Below are positions 49,835-58,480 of a DNA stretch of 64,000 nt, in pieces. The position numbers and the translations under genes are program-made. Within the stretch, counting starts at the first letter, position 1. The number at the start of each line of letters is the position of its first letter. The notes below the pieces were generated by a model. It saw nothing but the letters and a program-made list of their open reading frames with translations, had not been told where the DNA came from and ran no database searches. The DNA is from Coturnix japonica. Taxonomy: Eukaryota; Chordata; Aves; Galliformes; Phasianidae. The stretch is taken from contig NC_029547.1 of NCBI RefSeq assembly GCF_001577835.2, positions 66,936,980-67,000,979 of the forward strand, read 5' to 3'.

Positions 49835-50687
49835 NNNNNNNNNNNNNNNNNNNNNNNNNNNNNNNNNNNNNNNNNNNNNNNNNNNNNNNNNNNNNNNNNN
49901 NNNNNNNNNNNNNNNNNNNNNNNNNNNNNNNNNNNNNNNNNNNNNNNNNNNNNNNNNNNNNNNNNNNNNNNNNNNNNNNNNNNNNNNNNNNNNNNNNNNN
50001 NNNNNNNNNNNNNNNNNNNNNNNNNNNNNNNNNNNNNNNNNNNNNNNNNNNNNNNNNNNNNNNNNNNNNNNNNNNNNNNNNNNNNNNNNNNNNNNNNNNN
50101 NNNNNNNNNNNNNNNNNNNNNNNNNNNNNNNNNNNNNNNNNNNNNNNNNNNNNNNNNNNNNNNNNNNNNNNNNNNNNNNNNNNNNNNNNNNNNNNNNNNN
50201 NNNNNNNNNNNNNNNNNNNNNNNNNNNNNNNNNNNNNNNNNNNNNNNNNNNNNNNNNNNNNNNNNNNNNNNNNNNNNNNNNNNNNNNNNNNNNNNNNNNN
50301 NNNNNNNNNNNNNNNNNNNNNNNNNNNNNNNNNNNNNNNNNNNNNNNNNNNNNNNNNNNNNNNNNNNNNNNNNNNNNNNNNNNNNNNNNNNNNNNNNNNN
50401 NNNNNNNNNNNNNNNNNNNNNNNNNNNNNNNNNNNNNNNNNNNNNNNNNNNNNNNNNNNNNNNNNNNNNNNNNNNNNNNNNNNNNNNNNNNNNNNNNNNN
50501 NNNNNNNNNNNNNNNNNNNNNNNNNNNNNNNNNNNNNNNNNNNNNNNNNNNNNNNNNNNNNNNNNNNNNNNNNNNNNNNNNNNNNNNNNNNNNNNNNNNN
50601 NNNNNNNNNNNNNNNNNNNNNNNNNNNNNNNNNNNNNNNNNNNNNNNNNNNNNNNNNNNNNNNNNNNNNNNNNNNNNCTACTTAGCC
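49835..50687. other. Assembly gap (N)
   Basis: A run of 853 undetermined bases. It removes the 5' end of the MKI67-like segment and whatever lies between it and the exon at 50704. Frames spanning it are meaningless. Confidence 1.
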
Positions 50688-50703
50688 AATTTAATTAATT
50701 TAC

Positions 50704-50814
50704 CTTGAACAGTCCCTGATATCAAATTCAATCAATTCTGTTTGATACACCAAAAAATCACTGTCTGATCTCGTTATACTTAGTGTAGAGTTTGTAGAAG
50801 CTCTTGAGGTTTTT
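50704..50814 (-). CDS. Unidentified candidate exon between MELK and the MKI67-like segment
   Basis: On the - strand a strong acceptor ('tgttttttttctccaacag') is followed by 111 nt open in one frame and a donor 'gtaaat'. The open frame is phase 1 at both ends and encodes KTSRASTNSTLSITRSDSDF followed by LVYQTELIEFDIRDCS. I do not recognise the protein. It is on the same strand as MELK and MKI67, lies 1.4 kb beyond the MELK stop, and abuts the gap. It could be an exon of an unassembled gene whose remainder lies in the gap, or a chance combination of splice-like sites. Confidence 0.35.
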
Positions 50815-50974
50815 CTGTTGGAGAAAAAAAACAGCTTTTTCTCTAAGGCCATAACTGAGTAGAATGATACACATGAAAATAGAATGACTTCTCCAAACCG
50901 GGGAAAAATTAAAAGCAGGCGTTCGGATTCATTCAGCTCGTATGACTGTGACCTGAATGGAATGCAAAAGGGAG

Positions 50975-51100
50975 TGATGACCTTATTAAGATTTCAGACT
51001 TCAGTAATGCCTTGGACAAGCAGTGCCTCCAACAGTATTCTCTTAGAAAAGCTAGCAGCCCATGGTTTGGACAGGTACAATCAGCTCCTCATGCACAGAA
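50975..51100 (+). mobile_element. CR1 LINE ORF2 (RT) fragment, sense
   Basis: The sense strand encodes SNSILLEKLAAHGLDRYNQL, matching the CR1 reverse-transcriptase segment (HSILLEKLAAHGLD). It sits inside a short open frame with no other recognisable content. Confidence 0.85.
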
Positions 51101-52054
51101 GTTATTTAAGCTTTGATATGAAACTTCAATTTGTTGGAATTTGTATGTATGTATATATACTTTTGCCAATGATGATCACACTCAATTTTATTATATCAAT
51201 TTTAAAAATTTAACCAATTATTAGCAAGCTCAACTCCTGCGCTGGTCATACACCACCTGTGAAATCTCACTTTGTGGTATTCACTGTTTATGTTAAAGTT
51301 TAAGGGATGTTAAGATTGTGACCCTCCCCTTTTCCCTTTACCTCGTTGCCACTGTGTTGTTTTTAGGCTCATCTCAGGGCATGGCTCTGTGGGTTCCCCC
51401 ACCCCATCAGTCACAGAACGGGGCTGAACCAGGCCTAAAACACTGACACACATTCTATACACATCAGTCATGTCTTAGGAAAAAAGTGATAGAGACTTCT
51501 ACCTTGGTCAGTCAGTGTTATGATGAATATATCCTGCTGGTTCGTGGGTTGTGGATCGCTGTAGCCCCCATGTGCAGCTTCTGGATGAGAAAGTCTCATC
51601 CCCTCTCAGCTGCCTGAAAAAACAAACAGAAACGTTTCCTTTATTCACAGCAACTTAAAGGTGCTGCATTGCTCTTAACATAATGACCGGGGAACGTGAA
51701 CATCAGAACACTCACATTTTAAGCATCACAGAAGCTTAGTAATGAGCTGTAGCAATGTTTTACATAGGATCGCTGTTTAAGTCCTAGCCTTCTCGACTTC
51801 CCATTTATTGAAGATGGCTCTATTTGGTATGGCACTGAGTACATATTTCAGCCCTGTGATCCACAGCTGTGACTTAGTTAATGATCTCAATAAATCCTAC
51901 TTAAACAGAGACAAGAAGAGAATTATGCAAATGCATCCCTGTACCACATGTACTTGATAACTGGAATCGTACCATAAATGAGCCTCAGCATATCAACACC
52001 AATAACTTTTCTTCTTTTTTTTTAATAGCAGATATGAAAAATGAGGCAGTGGAA
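51101..52054. other. Intergenic, downstream of MELK
   Basis: No gene is recognised. The segment about 51230-51610 has LTR-like or processed-looking composition but matches no family I can name. Confidence 0.4.
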
Positions 52055-52265
52055 TGGGGATGTAGCTTAAGGAATTTTATTTCAGTCAAGTTACAATTGC
52101 AGAACATGCAGCAAAATTTGACAGTTTCTGTAAGGAAATGAACTGTACGGTGGGCTCACACACACAGACAGTGGTTACAGCTATAAAAGCTGACAAGATT
52201 CCTCAAATACAGCCGTGAAGGAGATCACAAATTACATTCACAAACTGATTTTTCTAACACGATGA
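52055..52265 (-). other. MELK: MELK 3' UTR
   Basis: Short non-coding tail after the MELK stop. A reverse-strand AATAAA at 52076-52081 lies about 190 bases past the stop and gives a natural mRNA end near 52055. Confidence 0.6.
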
Positions 52266-52482
52266 TTAAGTCTCAGTACAACATTGTGGCTTTCTCAGCA
52301 GCAGTATCACTTGGCAGCTGGATAAAATGCCCTCCAACAGCCTCTTATAGACCCAAGCATCCCCTCTAAGCCTCTGCCTCCTGATACCATCCTCTTCATT
52401 CTTAGTGAGTCGACACACTTCTAACTCAAACTTCATAGATTCTTTGCCAAAATCTGGCTTTGTTTGGCATTTCAGGGTGTAG
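52266..52482 (-). CDS. MELK: MELK terminal coding exon (KA1 domain)
   Basis: After acceptor 'ttgttttgtgcag' the exon encodes YTLKCQTKPDFGKESMKFEL, EVCRLTKNEEDG, then IRRQRLRGDAWVYKRLLEGI and LSSCQV. This is the end of the kinase-associated KA1 domain of maternal embryonic leucine zipper kinase (human: YTLKCQTQSDFGK...IRRQRLKGDAWVYKRLVEDILSSCKV). KA1 binds acidic phospholipids and restrains the kinase. The human protein ends at SSCKV; here the frame runs on 14 residues (ILLLRKPQCCTET) to TAA. By my count against the human sequence from memory about 74 percent of residues are identical, which is low for this domain and suggests fast divergence or a paralogous copy. It lies tail to tail with PAX5, as in mammals. 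Confidence 0.93.
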
Positions 52483-52698
52483 CTGCACAAAACAAAGGAG
52501 AAGCAGAATAATCATCTAACCATGTTTCAAAACTATTTTAATGCAGATATTCATTTAATGTTCCCTGTGCTTTTTCTAAAAGTATTGTATTTTACAGCAT
52601 GGAGCAAAGAAAGTAAGTCAAAATATTTGCTTTGTTAAGGGCTATGGAACTGACTATTTAGGCTCACACAAGGTGAAGCTGTGCTGTTTTCCACTTAC
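52483..52698 (-). other. MELK: MELK last intron
   Basis: The 216-base intron between the two recognised MELK exons, with donor 'gtaagt' at 52693-52698 and acceptor 'cag' at 52483-52485. The glycine codon of K-K-G-Y is split across it as GG/C. Confidence 0.9.
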
Positions 52699-52781
52699 CC
52701 CTTCTTAATGTATTCCACTTGTTTCTTTGGAAGGACAGAGTCTGGATTCAGTAGTTGGGTCGTGGTAAGGTTATAGTGCAC
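52699..52781 (-). CDS. MELK: MELK penultimate coding exon (start of KA1)
   Basis: After acceptor 'tgcttttag' the exon encodes VHYNLTTTQLLNPD then SVLPKKQVEYIKKG. Human MELK reads LHYNVTTTRLVNPDQLLNEI then MSILPKKHVDFVQKG, so about seven residues (QLLNEIM) are missing in frame from the first KA1 helix. The exon is 83 nt and joins the last exon with the correct phase. The kinase domain and linker exons that should follow upstream (higher coordinates) are not recognised anywhere in the window. They would have to lie beyond the acrosin-like gene, or the assembly is broken between 53.4 and 55.9 kb. Confidence 0.9.
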
Positions 52782-53216
52782 CTAAAAGCAGTCAGCTCAT
52801 TAAAAAGATAAAATAGAATCATAGAAAATATATTTCTCCTGAAACTGAAGACATTATGGTATCATGCCTTGAATGCTGCCAGAGACGGAACAAAAGGTTT
52901 TCTGATCACAGCTGTGCCTTATCGCTTCCCATTGTGTTTTAAAATCCTCACTGACTCCTTTACTTGTTCCCTTGCTTGCTGTTTCTGTGCAAACCAAACA
53001 CTGGAGTTAGGGATCACGTCAAACCAACCATGGCCTACAGGTAGAAGGCAACAAAATTTATGCTTAACATACTTCTTTGCTCTATCTTTATCTTCCTTTG
53101 GTCAAGGTCCACTAGATACTTACATATGGTGTAAGCACTATATACAATGAGAAGCAGATTTCTGGATTAAGTGCTGTATTTTTTCTGTAAGAAACTAGCA
53201 CTACATCTTCACACAC

Positions 53217-53419
53217 CTGCTTTGTTCTCTGAGTATTTAGATCGAGCGGAGATTCTTCAAACACTGAAGCTACATCAGAAAATTCCATGGATCCAAACGC
53301 ATCTGGCACATGGCTGCAGTCTGGCACATCTTCATATGTCAGAGCCTTTTCAGACAGAAATGTTCCATTGAGATTCTTTTGCAGAATTAAAAGGAAGATT
53401 TCATCAGAAGATTTCATCA
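53217..53419 (-). CDS. Unidentified candidate exon upstream of the MELK KA1 exons
   Basis: A 203-nt open segment with acceptor-like 'tttagattttag' and donor 'gtgtgt'. In the open frame it encodes MKSSDEIFLLILQKNLNGTF, LSEKALTYEDVPDCSHVPDA, FGSMEFSDVASVFEESPLDL and NTQRTKQ, ending in phase 0, the phase needed by the MELK exon at 52781. The amino-acid sequence does not match the MELK linker I know (which ends ...GSARDGPRRLK). I do not recognise it; the 'LILQ...NGTF' texture recalls the C-terminal helices of VWA5/PARP4-like proteins, but weakly. It may be an exon of a chimeric or lineage-specific gene. The donor is weak. Confidence 0.4.
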
Positions 53420-54879
53420 CTAAAATCTAAATATGATTGCTTTGCAAGTTCCAAACTATGGCTAACAGCTAATGGAAGTCCTCAGTCCAGCAGCACAAAA
53501 TTTTATATTATCTTCTTAATATTCTAATTGTGGATTTGACGTTCATATAAAGAGCAGAAGGGAAATTACTCTTAGAGCTCAAGTCATCTTTCACAGCCTG
53601 TGTCAACAAGAGCAGCACCTCACAGCCTTTGGTTTGAAGACCCGGACCACAAGCTAGCTAATGATTTTACACAGAATTCCAGAGTTCAAGTCATTGTTTA
53701 TGTTAGGGCTGCAATTCTACTGAAAGCCTTCCAGTTCATCACACTTAATTATCACTGGCACCACACATAACTCCACGTTACATATGTGATCACACGCAAC
53801 CTGGCAACTTCAGACAATTCCCAAAGCACTCCACTTGCACTTGGCTACTAAAGTACAGAAAAAGGAATTAACATCAGAAATAGCTGCAGTCAAAACCATC
53901 TAAGAATCCAAGTCTCCAGGAAACAAGGAAAGCAAATCCTCTCCAGGACTGTGTTCTAAAAGGAAACAGATCAGAAAGGTGAGTTCTTCCCCCCTTTGAC
54001 CACCCACTCATGTAACGTCCATGTCATTTCTAAGTATGCTGCCCAGACCAAGACTGAGGATGCTTCAGAAGACCTTCCCTGCTAAGCCAAACAGAACAAG
54101 TAAGGTACCAAAATATGTAGAGCCAAACGAGGAAAGGTGCTCTAAGAAGGTAAGCATCACAAGAGACCAACAGGAATACTTACACAATCCAAACAATGCA
54201 CAGTTTCTGTTCCACAAGCTGCCAAGAGGAATGTGTGCAGTACTCACAGCGCACCATGTACACTGCTTACTGCAGTCATACTACTTCATAGTAGTTCTTT
54301 CTATTCAATAGAAAGACAACTCAATTGCAAGAGACAACTTTCAGATTCAGGTTAAAGCCAGAGTACCCATCATGTTTTAAATCTCTTCTACAGCTTGGAA
54401 TGTCATTATTGACATTTATACAGCATCTCTAGCAGCACTCAGTTCAGCTTTTCTCATTTATTTTCAAAAGTTACTGGAATTAATTTATTTCTTTCGGTGT
54501 CTGTGAGTTGTAACTCCACAAATTTGTTTGTTGTCTGAGTGATGAAACAGAAAGAGTCGTCCAACTTCAGCAACTAGTCCCTCTGTGGCAACAGGTCCCG
54601 AGTGCTGAATTCAAGTACAAAAGCCTGTCAGCAGATGAGACCTTTTACTAGAGCAGAAGTGATGCTTCTATCTCTGCTGCATGCACAGCACAGCTGTTCT
54701 TCAGAGCAACAGTGGCACCCAGTGACCAACAGCAGCCATTGTCTGCAAATACACAGCAACTTCCCAGGATCTGCAGCAACAATCTCCCCACACAATCCAC
54801 TTCCCACCCCAAACCTGATTCCCCAGCCTCCCACACTTGGGAAACAACTGAGAGACAAGGACGACAGGCACAGATCCAG
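53420..54879. other. Nothing recognised; expected MELK exons absent
   Basis: No MELK linker or kinase exon is seen on the - strand. A + strand open frame (54021-54311) has no recognisable domain. Confidence 0.5.
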
Positions 54880-55108
54880 AGAGTCATAGAATGGCTGGAG
54901 TTGGAAGGGACCTTGTGAACTCAACAGCACTGGGATGTGGGACTCAATAGCACTGGGATGCTGCTCATCCCCAAGGGCCTCCACCCCACACATCATGGCA
55001 CACCATCCCACAATCTGCATCACCTACATTGATGTCAAACAGCCCCAATCTCAGCACTGATCCCTGAGGAACATCCCTCTTTGCTGGCCTCCAGTGGGGC
55101 ACTGAGCC
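54880..55108 (-). mobile_element. CR1 LINE fragment, antisense
   Basis: The reversed 3' end 'agtcatagaatggctggagt' and 'tggaagggaccttgtgaact' is followed by antisense ORF2 wording ('ccaatctcagcactgatccc', 'tgaggaacatccctctttgc'). Confidence 0.85.
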
Positions 55109-55109
55109 A

Positions 55110-55665
55110 TTAGAGAATCACAGAATGACCCGGGTTGGAAGGGACCTCAAGGATCACGTAGTTCCAACCCCCCTGCCTAGCAGGGCCACCAAACATACAC
55201 ATTTACTAGATCAGGTTGCCCAGGAGACCCCATAGATCCCCATAGAGACCCCATAGACCCCATAGATCCCCATAGAGACCCCATAGATCCCCATAGAGAC
55301 CCCATAGACCCCATAGATCCCCATAGAGACCCCATAGACCCCACAGATCCACATAGAGACCCCATAGCTCAGGTTGCGCAGGGCCCCATTCAACCTGGCC
55401 TTGAACACCTCCAAGGACGGGGCATCCACAACCTCCCTGTGCAGCCTGTTCCAGACCCTAACAACTCTCCTAATGAAGAACTTCCCCCTAACATCCAAGC
55501 TAAATCTTCCCTCTTTTAACTTAAAACCATTTCCCCTAGTCCTGCTATTGCCAGCCACTGACTGCAGCTCTCTGAGTGCAGCCATGCATCCATCACAGCC
55601 AGTTCTCTCCATCTCTGTGGCCAAGATGCTACGTGGGACTGTACCAAATGCTTTGTACAACACTG
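55110..55665 (-). mobile_element. CR1 LINE 3' fragment, antisense, split by a minisatellite
   Basis: The 3' end is at 55110 ('gagaatcacagaatgacccg', 'ggttggaagggacctcaagg'). The CR1 text breaks off at 55220 after 'tcaggttgcccagg' and resumes at 55367 with 'ctcaggttgcgcagggcccc', then continues with 'aacctggccttgaacacctc' and so on. The - strand frame over this region is CR1 ORF2. Confidence 0.93.
55221..55366 (-). repeat. 'ccccatagatccccatagagac' minisatellite inside CR1
   Basis: Six or seven imperfect units of about 20-29 bases built from 'ccccatagacc' and 'ccccatagatccccatagagacc' blocks (in parts). It is bounded on each side by a near-identical 15-base CR1 segment (tcaggttgc[c/g]cagg). 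Confidence 0.92.
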
Positions 55666-55782
55666 AGTGCCCCCCAACTCACACTGCGTGCACTGTGAGG
55701 GTCTCCCCTCACCCCCCAGCTCCTGCATAGCCCCCCCCAGCCCCCCCCTCGGGTGGCACAGCCCTTGGAACCGACGGTGCTG

Positions 55783-55790
55783 TGACATCA
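55783..55790 (+). promoter_or_regulatory. CRE-like TGACATCA upstream of acrosin-like gene
   Basis: TGACATCA, one base off the CRE palindrome, lies about 85 bases upstream of the start codon of the acrosin-like gene in a GC-rich, TATA-less stretch. Spermatid genes are often driven by CREM through such sites. A candidate only. Confidence 0.3.
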
Positions 55791-55874
55791 GCATTGAGGG
55801 CAACGGCAGCGTCCGTGGCGACGAAGCCGGGTGTGCTGTGCTGCCGTGCGATGATGATCGTGCCTTCGGGAGCG

Positions 55875-55948
55875 ATGGTGTCTCTGCTGCCCCTCGTGGT
55901 GCTGCTGGCCGCCTGCCGGCCCGGATACGGATACACCGGAGCCTGCGA
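55875..55948 (+). CDS. Acrosin-like protease, exon 1 (signal peptide)
   Basis: ATG at 55875 opens MVSLLPLVVLLAACRPGYGY followed by TGAC(D). This is a short hydrophobic signal peptide and mature N-terminus like that of avian acrosin-like serine proteases. The donor 'gtaagt' follows at 55949. An earlier in-frame ATG is possible, but this start gives the clean signal peptide. Acrosin is the trypsin-family protease of the sperm acrosome. Birds, and galliforms in particular, have many acrosin-like copies. Confidence 0.8.
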
Positions 55949-56033
55949 GTAAGTAACCCCGATGTCAGCCCCGAGGGGACGGACGGCGGTTCGGGTGTTA
56001 AATGGATGCGTTTCTGGTTGCAGCACCTGCGGG

Positions 56034-56222
56034 ATGAGACCTATGGCTTATCAGTACAGCAGCATGCGAGTGGTGGGGGGCTCTGCAGCCCGGCACGGTA
56101 ACTGGCCGTGGATTGTCAGTATCCAGAATTACCACTCTGCGGGTACGGGACACATGTGCGGAGGGCCCTCATCACCCGCGTGGGTCTCAGCGGCTGCTCA
56201 TTGCTTTCGGACATCCCAGTGA
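56034..56222 (+). CDS. Acrosin-like protease, exon 2 (start of trypsin domain)
   Basis: After acceptor 'ctggttgcag' the exon encodes TCGMRPMAYQYSSMRVVGGS, then AARHGNWPWIVSIQNYHSAG and TGHMCGG, joining exon 1 in phase. R-VVGG is the zymogen activation site, WPWIVSIQ is the first barrel strand, and A-A-H-C-F (about 56195) carries the catalytic histidine. Between G-G and A-A-H the expected S-L-I-T-P-Q-W-V-L-T-A-A-H reads with missing and changed bases (GGPSSPAWVSAAAHCF), so consensus errors begin here. No clear intron boundary follows. Confidence 0.8.
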   Translation: MRPMAYQYSSMRVVGGSAARHGNWPWIVSIQNYHSAGTGHMCGGPSSPAWVSAAAHCFRTSQ

Positions 56223-56469
56223 ACAAACTCTTCTCGTGCCCCTGCAGCTACAGACACTGGCTGCAGGTCTCGGGCTGGTGTGTGCGCAAGCACCCATACT
56301 GGCAGCCCCATGAGCACTGCCTCTTTCTTGCATTGTCGTGCCTCTGTCTCACCTCTCCTCCATTCCAGCCACCTCTGGGACATCGCGTGTGTGTGGTTCG
56401 GTCAACTGATCTGATCGCCGGGCAGGGAGGTGGAGTTCGTCACCATCGCAGGGCGTAGCATTTCACGAG

Positions 56470-56700
56470 ATGTACTTCTCACAACAGGAACGTATGTCGA
56501 GTCAAAGACGTTCGCGGCTTGATCGAGCTGGACCGATCCGTCCATTGCAAGACTATTACAATCCAGCGGCTTGTTTGCCTGATTCTCTCTGCGGTGTTGG
56601 AGCTCACAGAGTGCACGTCAGCCAGGCTGGGGACACAGCGGAATTACGATGTGATGTGCCACACGCGTCCATGGGTGGCCGCAGTTAAAGCCTTAGGTGG
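56470..56700 (+). pseudogene. Acrosin-like protease, garbled downstream exon
   Basis: Pieces such as L-I-E-L-D-R-S-V-H-C-K, I-Q-R-L-V-C-L and E-L-T-E-C match the acrosin segment around the catalytic Asp (DIALIELDRPVQC..YIQLACLPD..ELTECYVSGWG), in shifting frames. The homology is real, but the base sequence is corrupted by many small insertions and deletions, so the coding exon cannot be delimited. Sequencing error is likelier than a biological pseudogene, because quality falls steadily from here to the window end. Confidence 0.6.
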
Positions 56701-57759
56701 AAACTCGGGGTGGCACCGTGGGGATGGAGCCCTAGAATGAGGGAGGGCCTGAAGGATTGGGAAGCATCGGCTCTGATACTGAGATTAGAAAGCCAAGATT
56801 CTGGTCTGTGGGTTCAAGGTGATTAATTTGCATCTGTGCTCACCACAGTCTTGCAGCCACTAGCCGCGAGCGCTCCGAATCCGCTAGGAGGCCAAGTGTC
56901 AGTCTCATTTGAGGCATGGCAGTGATCTACACAGCAGCCGATGGATGTAACGCGGGGATCGGGTGACACAGGCACAAGACATCTTTTCGTGTGCGTGGGT
57001 AACGCAGGGAGCGGCGTCGACAGTCTGCCGGAGGTGTAAGGGAAATGCACTATCATAGACATGCGGCTGTGTCTTGCGATGCAAACGCACCCTCCAAATG
57101 ACCGTGTAGGGCTTATGCAGGGGGACTAGCGGCGGCCTGAATATGTGCGTAAGGATAAGAGCTGAGTGATCTGACTTTACTTCTGGACTCGTAATTGGTG
57201 TGACCAGCTTGGGGGATGAGGCTTGCGGGGTAAGATGCACAGTCAACCTGGAGATCTACGCCTCACTATCAGCACTTTGCTAGCATGATACTGGATCCTG
57301 ACGGCGGATGGGACGGTGATTGATGAGGCAAGCGCGGACCCGAAGCCGCAGCGATTCGAGGTCACAATTTGAGCCATTAACACGAGCGCTCGTCATCCTA
57401 TCGCTGTATAGCGATGGGAGCGATTGATATGTAGGCTCAGACAACGAACCACAGACAGTCAAGTCTCTGTCCAGTATATCGCATAGTCCAGAAGGCTAGG
57501 AATTTTGCCGGGTGCGGAAGCTCCGCAGATACCTAAGGGGAGCAAGGCTTATTTAGGGTGCATGACCCACACAGCGGTGGATGAATATGCATCCATCGAT
57601 CTCCTGTTATTTTGGGGTAATAGCCCAATTGCAGTTGGCGTATTACCCATCTGCCAAAGAGAGGTCTTAGCTCTGCCATCCACAGTGAGATAGTGAGGAA
57701 AAATTACGAAGCTTATTTTCACAAACCATCTCATCTTGCTAATTCAATTCATGAGTCAG

Positions 57760-58480
57760 AGGTAACCGAGCCCATCTCTGGTTTCAGTCCATCCCATCAG
57801 GAGTTCTAGCAGCTCCAACACATCTCAGGGTCTTCTCAGTCCCCCATTAGGAGATGCTCCAGCCAGCCCATCTCTGGGTCCAGCCATGCCCCATCTCAGG
57901 GTTCTCAGTCAATCTCCCGATATAGGAGTTGCTCCAGCCCATCCCCATCCCTGGGTCTCTCAGTCCATCCCATTGGGGAGATGCTCCATCCCATCCTCAT
58001 ATTGGGGTTCTCTCAGTCCATCCCCATTAGAGTTGCTCCATCCATCCCATCTCTTGATCTCAGTCATCCCATTGGGGAGTTGCTGCCAGTCCAGCCATAT
58101 TGGGTTTTTCTCAGTCATCCCATTAGGAAGTTGCCTCCATCATCCCCATTGCCCGTTGTGCTCTCATCCACCCGATCAGGAGTTTCCCAAGCCCAGCCAT
58201 ATTGGTTTTACAAGTCGATCCCATCAGAGTTGCTCCATCCCATCCCCCATCTTGGGGTTCTACGATCTCCTCCATCAGGAAATTAGATGCTTGCAGCCCA
58301 GGCCCATATTGGGGTTATCCCAGTCAAATCCTCCAGTACAGGGATCTAACTTCATGCACTCCATCCGACATCTTCCCTTGGTCTGGATCAGTCAATACCA
58401 TTGGAGATGCTCCGAGCCACAGCCCCACTATTTGGTGTTCTTCAGTCCTATCCCCTGTGGGGCGATTGTCAACGGTTGAC
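57760..58480 (+). repeat. Blurred ~50-bp minisatellite
   Basis: About 13-14 degenerate units on the theme 'ttgctccatcccatccccat' plus 'attggggttctctcagtcca' plus 'tcccattaggag'. Unit length varies between neighbours by a few bases in a way that looks like random indels, so the array itself is probably regular and poorly assembled. Frames through it (S-Q-S-I-P repeats) are not genes. Confidence 0.85.

Noticed and set aside
49762-50698. Long open frames running through the gap on the + strand
   Set aside because: They consist of undetermined residues from the N run and carry no information.
54021-54311. + strand frame with a GTAAGC donor-like site after KVPKYVEPNEERCSKK
   Set aside because: It looked like a possible exon, but there is no convincing acceptor in frame and no recognisable protein, and it lies on the strand opposite MELK.
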